A stretch of 14,328 nucleotides of DNA. Origin: UBA4735 sp035935465. GTDB taxonomy: Bacteria > Chloroflexota > Limnocylindria > P2-11E. This document shows, in pieces, positions 5,309 through 12,317 of the stretch. Every line of letters starts with the position of its first letter. Within the stretch, counting starts at the first letter, position 1. The stretch lies in the NCBI GenBank assembly GCA_035935465.1, contig DASYXA010000050.1:1-14328 (forward strand). Direction: 5' to 3'. The notes beneath the pieces were generated by a model that saw only the letters and a program-made list of their open reading frames with translations, was not told the DNA's origin and searched no databases. A program made the translations under genes and the position numbers.

Positions 5309-6175
5309 ATGGCCGAGAAACGACCGGCGGACGAGCCGGGCTTCGTCGATGAATTGACCGATCCCCTCGCCGCGCTCCCGCGCTACTTCGGCCAGGCCGA
5401 GTACGACCCGCGATCGCTGCGCCCCGTCGTCGGCCCCGCGGTCACCGCGGCGCGCCGCGGCGCGCTCGGGCTCGTGGGCCGCGCCCTGCGCGTGGCGACC
5501 GAGCGGCAGGACCGCGTGAATCGCCTCGTCACGCGGATGCTCGAGCTCCTCGATCAGCGCTCCGCGCCGGCGGTCGACCGGCGGCTCGTCGCGGTCGAGG
5601 ACCAGCTCCGCGCCGCGCAGAGCGCCGAGCAGGTCCGGGACCTCGAGCTCACCGCGCTCGCGCAGTCGCTCGGCCTGGCCGACGAGCTCGACGGCGTCGA
5701 CCTCGCACCGCTCGCGGCGGTGTTCGCGGGCACGACGGACCTGCTGGCCATCGGCTCGGTCGCCCTCGCGGCCCGGCTCGGCGCGCGGCTGGCCGACGCC
5801 GACGCGGGCGTCGTGCGCGCGGCGCGCGAGCGGGGGATCGAGGCCCTGCAGCTCGAGCCGGAGGTCCACGTGCGCTCCGCCGCGGACGGCAGCATCGGCG
5901 GCGCGGCCGCGTTCGGGGTCGCCGAGCGGATCGGGCCCGGCCATCTCCTCGTCCTGCTGCGCCAGCTGCGGCGTGCGCTCCGGCCCGGTGCGACGCTCGC
6001 GGTCATCGCGCTCGACGCGACCGCGCTGGGCGAGCGCTTCTGGCTCGACCCGCGGCGGACGCGCCCCGCGCCCCGGGCGCTCGTCGCGTCGATGCTCGAG
6101 GCCGCCGGGTTCGAGCAGCCGTCGTTCGCCGAGCTGCCCCCGGCCGCCGTCGCCGTGATCGCGCGCCGCGCGTGA
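5309..6175 (+). CDS. Degenerate class I methyltransferase paralogue (likely pseudoenzyme)
   Basis: This 288-residue protein aligns by eye along its length with the intact methyltransferase at 11211-12314. The N-terminal block is shared: 'DELTDPLAALPRYF' then 'EYDPRS' (14-36), and 'RQDRVNRL' (66-73), against DDLADPLRALP, AYDPRS and RQDRVNRL. The distal part is also shared: 'LRQLRRALRPGATL' (217-230) against LRQARRVLKPGAPL, and 'FWLDP' against FYYDP. However, the SAM-binding loop is missing: 'LLAIGSVALAARLG' (145-158) stands where the paralogue has VLDLGSGRG, and the acidic strand-2 motif (YGIDID) is not recognisable. It probably does not methylate. Its stop overlaps the ABC ATPase start by 4 nt (GTGA), suggesting stoichiometric production with the exporter. 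A structural, regulatory or chain-end recognition role is my inference; it could also be a divergent active enzyme. Confidence 0.72.
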   Translation: MAEKRPADEPGFVDELTDPLAALPRYFGQAEYDPRSLRPVVGPAVTAARRGALGLVGRALRVATERQDRVNRLVTRMLELLDQRSAPAVDRRLVAVEDQLRAAQSAEQVRDLELTALAQSLGLADELDGVDLAPLAAVFAGTTDLLAIGSVALAARLGARLADADAGVVRAARERGIEALQLEPEVHVRSAADGSIGGAAAFGVAERIGPGHLLVLLRQLRRALRPGATLAVIALDATALGERFWLDPRRTRPAPRALVASMLEAAGFEQPSFAELPPAAVAVIARRA

Positions 6176-7356
6176 CGAGCGCCGTAGTCGCGGAGCACCT
6201 CGCGAAGACGTACCGGCTCCATCGCGAGCGGCGCCGGACGCTGAAGGAGGTCGTGCTCCGCCAGTACGCGCCGGCCGACGACGTCCGGGCCCTGCGCGAC
6301 GTGAGCTTCACCGTCGACGCGGGCAAGGCGTTCGGGGTCATCGGCTCGAACGGCTCCGGGAAGTCGACGCTGCTGAAGCTGCTCGCCGGGACGTCGAAGC
6401 CGACGGCCGGCTCGCTCGCGGTCCACGGCCGCGTGTCCGCGCTGCTCGAGATCGGTGCGGGCTTCCATCCGGACTTCAGCGGCCGGGAGAACGCGTACCT
6501 GAACGGCGCGCTCCTCGGGCTCTCGCGCAAGCGCATGACCGCGGTCATGCCGGAGATCGAGGCCTTCGCCGACATCGGCCGGTTCTTCGACGCGCCGGTG
6601 AAGACCTACTCGAGCGGGATGTACATGCGGCTCGGCTTCGCGGTCGCCGTCCACCTCGAGCCGGACGTGCTGCTCGTGGATGAGGTGCTGGCCGTCGGCG
6701 ACGAGTACTTCCAGCACAAGTGCTTCGCGAAGATCGAGGAGTTCCGCAAGAGCGAGCGGACCATCCTTCTTGTTTCGCACGACCTGAACGCCGTGGCGCG
6801 CCTGTGCGAGCGCGCGCTCTGGCTCGACAACGGGACCGTCGCCGCGCTCGGACCGACCCGGGACGTCATCAACGAGTACCACCGCACGGTCGGCGAGAAG
6901 GAGATGCGCGAGCGCAAGGCCCGCGGCGAGGTGGGGCAGCGGTTCGGCTCCGGGGAGATCACCCTGACCGGGGCGCGCATCCTCGACGGGAGCGGCGCCG
7001 AGCGAGCGGTCCTCGACTCCGGCGGGCCGGCGACGATCGAGATCGCGTACCGCAACCCGGAGCGGATCGCCGGCGCGGTCTTCGGCGTTCAGCTCTACCG
7101 CGACGACGGCATCGGCGTCTACGGGACGAACACGCTCATCGACGGCGCCCTGGTGCCGGTCCGTGACGAGGGCCTCGCCCGATTCGTGTTCGACGCGCTC
7201 GAGCTGCTCCCCGGCGCGTACGACGCGGACATCGGGATCACCGATCCGCAGGACCGCGTGTACGACTATCACGCCAAGGGCCTGAGCTTCCGGGTCATCG
7301 GCACGAGCCGCGAGCTCGGCATCGCGCGCCCGCGCCATCGCTGGGAGTTCCGGTGA
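6172..7356 (+). CDS. Polysaccharide ABC exporter ATP-binding protein, Wzt-like with C-terminal glycan-binding domain
   Basis: The 394-residue product has all nucleotide-binding motifs: Walker A GSNGSGKST (58-66), the family-typical 'LLEIGAGFHPDFSGREN' (91-107) where the Q-loop would be, the signature YSSGMYMRLGF (146-156), Walker B VLLVDEVLAVGD (166-177) and the switch His in SHD (202-204). Residues about 257-390 form a second beta-sandwich domain ('GEITLTGARILDGSG' through 'LLPGAYDADIGITDP'), matching the Wzt C-terminal domain that recognises the modified end of O-antigen chains in ABC-dependent export. It should power export of a lipid-linked glycan across the inner membrane with a Wzm-type permease, which is not in this window. 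It overlaps both neighbours by 4 nt (GTGA each), so it is translationally coupled to the pseudo-methyltransferase and the GT-C gene. Confidence 0.92.
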   Translation: MTSAVVAEHLAKTYRLHRERRRTLKEVVLRQYAPADDVRALRDVSFTVDAGKAFGVIGSNGSGKSTLLKLLAGTSKPTAGSLAVHGRVSALLEIGAGFHPDFSGRENAYLNGALLGLSRKRMTAVMPEIEAFADIGRFFDAPVKTYSSGMYMRLGFAVAVHLEPDVLLVDEVLAVGDEYFQHKCFAKIEEFRKSERTILLVSHDLNAVARLCERALWLDNGTVAALGPTRDVINEYHRTVGEKEMRERKARGEVGQRFGSGEITLTGARILDGSGAERAVLDSGGPATIEIAYRNPERIAGAVFGVQLYRDDGIGVYGTNTLIDGALVPVRDEGLARFVFDALELLPGAYDADIGITDPQDRVYDYHAKGLSFRVIGTSRELGIARPRHRWEFR

Positions 7357-9179
7357 GGCGATGGCCGGTACCGTTCGCGCTCGCGAACGCCGCGGCCCTC
7401 GCCGTCGTGGCCTTCGCCGGCCGCCAGGCCTGGATCGCGACGGCCGGCGACACGCCGGTCCCGAGCTCGCTGTTCCGGCTCTGGCTGCCGCTCGCGTACC
7501 TGATCGCCGCGCTGCTCAGCGCGCTCGTCGCGACCGCGCTCGACGGCAGGCAGCGCGCGCGGTTCCTCGCCCGGCACTTCGCGCTGTACCTCGGTGCGCC
7601 GCTCGGGCTGCTCCTCGCGTACGTCGGGCGACCGATCCTCAACGAGCAGCTGGGCGCGATCTACCTCCTCGTGGGCTTCGCCCTCGCTGCGCACGCGCTC
7701 CACGGCGTCTGGCTGGCGCTCGACCGGCTCACCGACCTGCGCGGCGCCGCGCTCGTCGGCGCGACGCTGCTGGCGCTCGGGCTCATCGTCCTGCCATACC
7801 ACCGGACGGTGCAGCCCACCGCGTCGGACGAGCCGCACTACCTCATCGTCATGCAGAGCCTCGTCCTCGACCACGACCTCGATCTGGCGAACGACTACGC
7901 CGGCGACCGATACCTCGGCTACTACCCGGCGAAGATCACCGACATCCATGGGATCCACGTCGGCGCGGCGATCTACTCGATCCGCGACCTCGGCCTCGTG
8001 TTCCTCGGGGTCATCCCGTTCGCCATCGGCGAGCGCACCGGCGTGCTCGCGCTCCTGTGCGTCGCCGGCGCGCTGCTCGCGGTCCAGGTGTTCCTGCTGC
8101 TCCGCGACCTCGCGTTCGACCGGCGCGTCGCGCTCCTCGCGACGGCGGCCGTCGTGTTCACGCATCCGGTCCTCACGTACACCGCGGAGGTCTATCCCGA
8201 GCTGCTCGCCGCGCTCGCGCTCGTCACCGCCGTGCGCGCGCTGCGCCGGGGACCGCTCGCGACCGGGGGGGACCTCGCGCTCGCGAGCCTCGCCGTCGGC
8301 ACGCTGCCGTGGCTCACGACGCGCGCCTGGTTCGCGGTCATCGGCGTCGGCCTGATCATCGCGTACCGCGCGTTCCGGCCGTTCGGCGTGCGCCGCGTGG
8401 TCGCGGGCGCCGCGCCGTTCGCGGCGCTGCTCCTGCTGCTGTGCTACCTGAACTACCGGGAGTTCGGCCTGTTCATGCCGAGCGCGGGCTACTACCTGAT
8501 CCGCGACCAGCAGCAGGTGCTCGCGTTCGCGCCGCAGGTCGGCGCGCTCGGCCTGTTCTTCGACCGCACGTTCGGGCTCATCGGCCGCGCCCCGGTGTAC
8601 CTGCTCGCGTTCCTCGGCCTGGCCGCGCTGTGGGGCCGCCGCGCCGCGCACGGCGACGAGCTCCTGCCGCTCGCCCTCGGGTGGCTCCTCTCGTTCGTCT
8701 ACATCGCCGACATCGCGTACTGGTGGGCCGACGGCTCGCCGTCGTCGCGCTACCTCGTCGCGACGATCCCGTTCCTCGCCGCCGCCGTCGCGGGCGGCAT
8801 CGAGACCGTCGCGCGGGCCGGGCGCTGGCGGTCCACGCTCTCGGTGGCCGCCTGGGCCGCGGCCGGCTGGTCGCTCTACGCGGTCTTCTCGTACGCGATG
8901 GAGCCGACGCTCGGCTACGACCTCGCGACCGATGTGCGCGCGGGTGTCGGGACGCGGTTCTGGCTCTACGTCGGGAAGGTGCTGCGGCCGGATCCGGGGA
9001 GCGCGTTCCCCTCGCTCGTCGTCGTCGACGGACGGAGCATCGCGCTCTCGCTCGCGTGGCTCGCGGTCGCGATCGCGCTCGCCGTCGCCGGATGGCGGAT
9101 CAGCGTCAGTCGTCGAACCGACTGGGGTCGAAATGCTGGCGGTCCTGCGCTTCATGCAGCAACATCAATACGGAGATGA
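7353..9179 (+). CDS. Multi-spanning GT-C-type glycosyltransferase
   Basis: This 608-residue protein has many hydrophobic segments (for example about 8-22, 44-62, 76-92, 100-122, 131-148, 215-250, 258-272, 280-296 and 564-580). The loop after the early segments carries 'ASDEPHYLIVMQSL' (157-170) and 'DHDLDLANDY' (173-182), the acidic motif expected in GT-C enzymes of the PMT/ArnT-like group, which use polyprenyl-phosphate sugars on the outer face of the membrane. 'YTAEVYPELLAA' (276-287) is another conserved-looking patch. The donor and acceptor are unknown. GTG 7353 overlaps the Wzt stop. The last 25 codons, after the final transmembrane helix, are antisense to the convergent toxin gene (9106-9438). 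This tail may be a read-on created when the TA module was inserted. Confidence 0.82.
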   Translation: MRRWPVPFALANAAALAVVAFAGRQAWIATAGDTPVPSSLFRLWLPLAYLIAALLSALVATALDGRQRARFLARHFALYLGAPLGLLLAYVGRPILNEQLGAIYLLVGFALAAHALHGVWLALDRLTDLRGAALVGATLLALGLIVLPYHRTVQPTASDEPHYLIVMQSLVLDHDLDLANDYAGDRYLGYYPAKITDIHGIHVGAAIYSIRDLGLVFLGVIPFAIGERTGVLALLCVAGALLAVQVFLLLRDLAFDRRVALLATAAVVFTHPVLTYTAEVYPELLAALALVTAVRALRRGPLATGGDLALASLAVGTLPWLTTRAWFAVIGVGLIIAYRAFRPFGVRRVVAGAAPFAALLLLLCYLNYREFGLFMPSAGYYLIRDQQQVLAFAPQVGALGLFFDRTFGLIGRAPVYLLAFLGLAALWGRRAAHGDELLPLALGWLLSFVYIADIAYWWADGSPSSRYLVATIPFLAAAVAGGIETVARAGRWRSTLSVAAWAAAGWSLYAVFSYAMEPTLGYDLATDVRAGVGTRFWLYVGKVLRPDPGSAFPSLVVVDGRSIALSLAWLAVAIALAVAGWRISVSRRTDWGRNAGGPALHAATSIRR

Positions 9180-9438
9180 CGCCGTGTTCGTCGGCGACGT
9201 CGTACGAATACCAGATCCGGTACGGAAGCGGATCGATCGGTCGCACGCGGTAGGACACGGCGCCGCGCCGCTCGACCTCCTGACCGAGGCCGGGGAACGT
9301 GGCAACCCGCTCGCTGAATGTCAACAGCGCGTGCGCGAGGTTCGCGCGTTGCTCGGGTGGTCGGTGCCTCTGCAGCCAGCGCACGCGCTCGGCGAGATCC
9401 GCGGCGAACTGTGCGTGGTACCGAACGCGGCGCGCCAC
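9106..9438 (-). CDS. Type II toxin, RelE/ParE superfamily (partner of ribbon-helix-helix antitoxin)
   Basis: The 110-residue product starts 'VRYHAQFAADLAERVRWLQR' (5-24), the paired-helix opening of ParE/RelE toxins. It continues with 'FSERVATFPGLGQEVE' (41-56), the strand 'SYRVRPIDPLPYRIWYSYD' (62-80) and 'VISVLMLLHEAQDR' (87-100), whose HE-x-x-DR end is frequent in ParE/RelE proteins. GTG 9438 follows the antitoxin TAG without any gap, so coupling is expected. The 3' end overlaps the convergent GT-C gene by 74 nt, giving an antisense overlap between the two transcripts. Gyrase poisoning or mRNA cleavage cannot be told apart from sequence. Confidence 0.83.
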   Translation of the reverse strand: MARRVRYHAQFAADLAERVRWLQRHRPPEQRANLAHALLTFSERVATFPGLGQEVERRGAVSYRVRPIDPLPYRIWYSYDVADEHGVISVLMLLHEAQDRQHFDPSRFDD

Positions 9439-9765
9439 CTACGTGGTCGCCGCAGCCGCTCTCCGGTCCAGCGCTTCGGCCTCGGCGAAGATCGCGTCGA
9501 TGTCGGCCCGACTGACTTCCTGGAAGCCGCCGTCGTGTATCCGTTCGATGAGCGCCCGCAGGCGATCCGTCTGCCAGCGCATCGCGCGGTCCCGCTGACG
9601 CTGCTCGCGGAGCTCATCGATCCGCTCGAAGGCCAGGGTGCGGATCGTCGTGGACAGGCCCAGACCCCGGCGCGCTGCTTCCGACTCGAACACCGCCCGT
9701 TCCGGTTTGGCGAGGGCGACGCTCACCGGCGCGACCTTCGGTGCCCTCCGGGGATCACGGCTCAC
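9439..9765 (-). CDS. Ribbon-helix-helix-type antitoxin
   Basis: In this 108-residue protein 'PVSVALAKPERAVFESEA' and 'RGLGLSTTIRTLAFERI' (13-49) resemble a ribbon-helix-helix domain: a short beta strand for DNA contact, then two helices with a Gly-rich turn. A charged helix follows (50-76). The C-terminal 'EVSRADIDAIFAEAEALD' (83-100) is a typical toxin-clamping segment. GTG 9765 has an excellent ribosome binding site, GGAGGT (9776-9771), 5 nt upstream, one of the few strong ones in the window. A perfect palindrome lies a further 10 nt upstream. Family behaviour predicts toxin neutralisation and autorepression. The ribbon-helix-helix call is by pattern only. Confidence 0.75.
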   Translation of the reverse strand: MSRDPRRAPKVAPVSVALAKPERAVFESEAARRGLGLSTTIRTLAFERIDELREQRQRDRAMRWQTDRLRALIERIHDGGFQEVSRADIDAIFAEAEALDRRAAAATT

Positions 9766-9785
9766 GGCAGACCTCCATCCGATCG

Positions 9786-9802
9786 ATAGTGGATTTCACT
9801 AT
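9786..9802. promoter_or_regulatory. Palindromic operator upstream of the third TA operon
   Basis: ATAGTG (9786-9791), GATTT, CACTAT (9797-9802) is a perfect 6-bp inverted repeat with a 5-nt spacer in a locally AT-rich stretch. It ends 10 nt upstream of the GGAGGT ribosome binding site (9771-9776) of the antitoxin gene. TAGAGT on the minus strand (9811-9806) is a possible -10, which would place the palindrome over the transcription start. This is the expected place for antitoxin autorepression. Confidence 0.55.
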
Positions 9803-9929
9803 TTACTCTACGCCGCCGTTGCTGACCCGAGTTGCCCTCGGCCGCTCGATGAGCGTCGCGACCTCCAGGACCGACCGCGCGGCAGCCTCCCGTCGGCTCC
9901 TGGCGCGCGGCCCGGACCAGCGACCCGCT

Positions 9930-9949
9930 CGTTTCACCGAGTGCAAACG
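9930..9949 (-). terminator. Bulged hairpin downstream of the DUF1801 gene
   Basis: CGTTTCAC (9930-9937) pairs with GTG-C-AAACG (9941-9949), giving an 8-bp stem with one bulged C and a 3-nt loop, 19 nt past the end of the minus-strand reductase/DUF1801 operon. No U-run is present. It is a weak terminator candidate. Apart from this and the TA operator, the gap 9766-9967 holds nothing I recognise. Confidence 0.28.
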
Positions 9950-9967
9950 GAACGGGCGCCTGACGGA

Positions 9968-10339
9968 TCAGCGCGTCGCGGCGGCCTTCGCGAGCGCGGC
10001 GACCCGCGCGCGCACCAGCGTGCGTACGAGCGCGTCGGGGATCGGCGTGTCGTGCGGGAAGCTGACGGTGGATCGCTCGGTCCGGTACGGCTTGACCTCC
10101 GTTGCGAACGCGCGCAGCACCGGGTAGCCGACGCCGTACAGCGAGCAGTGACCTTTCCACGCGGCGATGCTCACGATCGTGCGGCCATCCTTCTTGAACG
10201 TGGGCATGCCGTAGCTGATGGTCTCGGTCGCCCCGGGGGCAGCCGACCTGACCGCCTTCCGCAGCCGTTCGAGCTCGACGCGGGTGTCCTTCGGCAGCGT
10301 GGCGAAGTACGCCGCCACGTCATCGCGCGATGCGGTCAT
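9968..10339 (-). CDS. DUF1801 (YdhG-like) domain protein
   Basis: The 123-residue product has the DUF1801 pattern: an N-terminal helix ('DDVAAYFATLPKDTRVELER', 6-25), the diagnostic 'ETISYGMPTFKKDG' (39-52), 'GHCSLYGVG' (63-71) and a closing 'SFPHDTPIPDALVRTLVRAR' (93-112). Some members are described as frataxin-like iron chaperones in Bacillus, but most have no known role and the function here is unknown. The start overlaps the reductase stop by 4 nt (ATGA), so it is the second gene of a two-gene operon. This looks like a housekeeping passenger rather than a glycan enzyme. Confidence 0.85.
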   Translation of the reverse strand: MTASRDDVAAYFATLPKDTRVELERLRKAVRSAAPGATETISYGMPTFKKDGRTIVSIAAWKGHCSLYGVGYPVLRAFATEVKPYRTERSTVSFPHDTPIPDALVRTLVRARVAALAKAAATR

Positions 10340-11196
10340 CCCGCGGATGCTGCCAGGTCCGCGAGCGCCTCTTCGACGCGGCGCAGGCCGTGGCCGAGCC
10401 GCTCCTGCAGCGTCGCGTCCGCGAGCCCGGCCTTCGCCGGCCGCTTCGCGAGGAGGCCGAGCTCGGCCGTGGGCCGCGCGCGGATCAACGTCTCGTCGAG
10501 CCCGAACGCGCGCGCGACCATGCCGGCGAAGACGGCGCGGCCCACGATCTCCGGACCGGCTGCGTGGAACGTCCCGGTCGCGCCGGCATCGAGCAGCTCG
10601 CGCAGCGCCGTCCCGAGGCTGGCCGCGTCCGTCGGGGTGATGAGCTGATCCGACGGGACGTCGAACGTGCCGCCCGCGCGGAGTCGGTCGACGAGCTGCC
10701 AGACGAAGTTCTTGCGTCGCGGCTCATCGCCGAAGACGCCCGAGATCCGCAGCACGAGATGCTTCGGCGACGACCGCGCGATCTCCTCGAGCGCGACCTT
10801 CTGGCGGCCGTACTCGTTCAGCGGCGCCACCGCATCGTCCTCGCGATAGGCGAGCCGGGTGCCGTCGAACACGTACTCGCTCGAGAACACGACGAGCGTT
10901 GCGTCCGCGGCCGCCGCGCGCAGCGTGGCCGCGGCGTCGACGTTCACGCGCCGCGTGCCGGCGGGATCGCGCTCGCAGCGCTCGACATACGGATCGGCCG
11001 CGGCGAGGATCACCGCGTCCGGCCGCGCGCGCCGCACGAGCCGGCGCACCGCGGCGGCGTCGGTGATGTCGAGCCGCTCGCCGCCATCGACCGGATCGGA
11101 GTGGAACGTCGCGACGACGTCGCGGTCGGCGAGCGCGGCGCGGACGTGGCGGCCGACCAGGCCGGCCGCGCCGATGAGCAGAACGCGGCCGGTCAT
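10336..11196 (-). CDS. RmlD-like SDR-family NAD(P)-dependent sugar reductase
   Basis: The 286-residue product has a Rossmann start 'VLLIGAAGLVGRHV' (5-18) with the Gly-rich cofactor loop, 'RLDITDAAAVRRLVRRARPD' (41-60), the serine motif 'VFSSEYVFDG' (103-112) and the catalytic Y129-x3-K133 ('YGRQK'). This is the order seen in the RmlD substrate-binding family, which reduces dTDP-4-dehydro-rhamnose in the last step of dTDP-rhamnose synthesis. No rmlA, B or C genes are visible, so the exact substrate is open; related extended SDR proteins act on other nucleotide sugars. It starts 14 bp from the divergent methyltransferase gene, tying it to the glycan block, and overlaps the DUF1801 gene by 4 nt. 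Confidence 0.84.
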   Translation of the reverse strand: MTGRVLLIGAAGLVGRHVRAALADRDVVATFHSDPVDGGERLDITDAAAVRRLVRRARPDAVILAAADPYVERCERDPAGTRRVNVDAAATLRAAAADATLVVFSSEYVFDGTRLAYREDDAVAPLNEYGRQKVALEEIARSSPKHLVLRISGVFGDEPRRKNFVWQLVDRLRAGGTFDVPSDQLITPTDAASLGTALRELLDAGATGTFHAAGPEIVGRAVFAGMVARAFGLDETLIRARPTAELGLLAKRPAKAGLADATLQERLGHGLRRVEEALADLAASAG

Positions 11197-11213
11197 GCCC
11201 GATACTCTGCGTG
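11197..11213. promoter_or_regulatory. Very short divergent promoter region, probable leaderless starts
   Basis: Only 14 bp separate ATG 11196 (minus) from GTG 11211 (plus). TACTCT (11203-11208) is a TANNNT -10 for the plus strand that would start transcription near GTG 11214, the second of two tandem GTGs. On the minus strand the overlapping GAGTAT (11207-11202) is a weaker -10, 5 nt from the ATG. No Shine-Dalgarno fits in this gap on either strand. A shared, symmetric -10 for two leaderless transcripts is inferred. Confidence 0.38.
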
Positions 11214-12314
11214 GTGACGACCGCGCCGTCCACGACCGGTGTCGATGTCGACGCGCTCATGAACGAGGTCCGCGGGCGGATCCGGCAGCGGCGCGAGTCG
11301 GGCCGGTTCGACGCGGGCGTCCAGGCCGCCCTGGACCGGCCGCTCCCCGGCGGCGCGCCGTTGTTCACGGACGATCTCGCCGATCCGCTGCGGGCGCTGC
11401 CCGACCTCATGGACGCCGACCTGGCGTACGACCCCCGCAGCCGCAGGCGCTATCTCGGTCCGGCCATCACGCTCGCGCGCCGGACCGCGATCTGGCTGCT
11501 GCGGTCCTGGATCGGCGACATCGTCGAGCGCCAGGACCGGGTCAACCGCCTGCTCTACGCGGCCATCCGGCAGCAGGGCCGGGCCCCGAGCCCGCTCGGT
11601 GACGCGCGCCTCGCCGCGATCGAGGCGGCGCTGGCCCGGCGCGAGCGCGACGAGAACGCGACGAACCTCGAGTGGCGGTTCCTCGCCGCGCGGTTCAGCG
11701 GCGTCGAGGAGCAGATCCGCGCGCAGGCCGAGCCGTTCGCCGCGCTGTTCCCGACGGGCGGCCGGGTCCTCGATCTCGGCAGCGGCCGCGGCTTCGTCCT
11801 CGCGTTGCTGCGGGAGCGCGGCGTGGATGCGTATGGCATCGACATCGACGGCGCGGCGGTCGCCGAGTCGCGCGGCCGCGGGCTCGAGGTCACCGAGGCC
11901 GACGCCGAAGCGCACCTGCGCACGCTCGCCGACCGCAGCCTCGACGGCATCTACTCCGCGCACGTCGCCGAGCACGTGCTGCCCGGGAAGCTCGTCGAGA
12001 TCCTCCGCCAGGCGCGCCGCGTGCTCAAGCCCGGCGCGCCGCTGGTCATGGCGACGCCGAACGCCGCGACGCTCACGGTGAGCGCGCACACCTTCTACTA
12101 CGACCCATCGCACCGCCGGCCGATCCCGCCGGAGCTGTTCTCGTTCCTGCTCGAGGTCGAGGGCTTCACCGGCGTGGAGGTGCGGACCTACGCGCGATCG
12201 GAGACGCGCCTGCGCGAGGACGTTCCCGAGGGACCCGTGCGCGAGAACGTGCAGCTGCTCAACGCGACGCTGTTCGGCGATCGCGACTACGCCGTCATCG
12301 GGCGCGCGCCCTAG
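11211..12314 (+). CDS. Class I SAM-dependent methyltransferase with N-terminal helical region
   Basis: The 367-residue product has an N-terminal segment (about 53-120) with 'DDLADPLRALPDLM', 'AYDPRSRRRYLGPAI' and 'IVERQDRVNRLLY', then charged helices to about 170, possibly for membrane or partner association. The methyltransferase domain follows: motif I 'RVLDLGSGRGFVLALL' (185-200), the acidic 'YGIDIDGAAVAESR' (208-221), 'AHVAEHVLPGKLVEILRQAR' (250-269) and 'LKPGAPLVMATPN' (272-284), a Methyltransf_11-like set. The likely substrate is a sugar or chain end of the surface glycan (inference). It is the intact paralogue of the degenerate gene at 5309-6175. Either GTG 11211 or GTG 11214 may be the start. 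The next gene begins 3 nt after its stop. Confidence 0.87.
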   Translation: MVTTAPSTTGVDVDALMNEVRGRIRQRRESGRFDAGVQAALDRPLPGGAPLFTDDLADPLRALPDLMDADLAYDPRSRRRYLGPAITLARRTAIWLLRSWIGDIVERQDRVNRLLYAAIRQQGRAPSPLGDARLAAIEAALARRERDENATNLEWRFLAARFSGVEEQIRAQAEPFAALFPTGGRVLDLGSGRGFVLALLRERGVDAYGIDIDGAAVAESRGRGLEVTEADAEAHLRTLADRSLDGIYSAHVAEHVLPGKLVEILRQARRVLKPGAPLVMATPNAATLTVSAHTFYYDPSHRRPIPPELFSFLLEVEGFTGVEVRTYARSETRLREDVPEGPVRENVQLLNATLFGDRDYAVIGRAP

Positions 12315-12317
12315 CCC

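Noticed and set aside
9762..10160. Minus-strand frame covering the gap between the third TA operon and the DUF1801 gene
   Set aside because: It overlaps the DUF1801 gene in another frame, has no recognisable motif, and would run through the TA operator and ribosome binding site.
9968..10339. DUF1801 gene as a fourth toxin
   Set aside because: The ISYGMPTF motif and length fit DUF1801, it has no antitoxin-like neighbour, and it is coupled to a sugar reductase gene.
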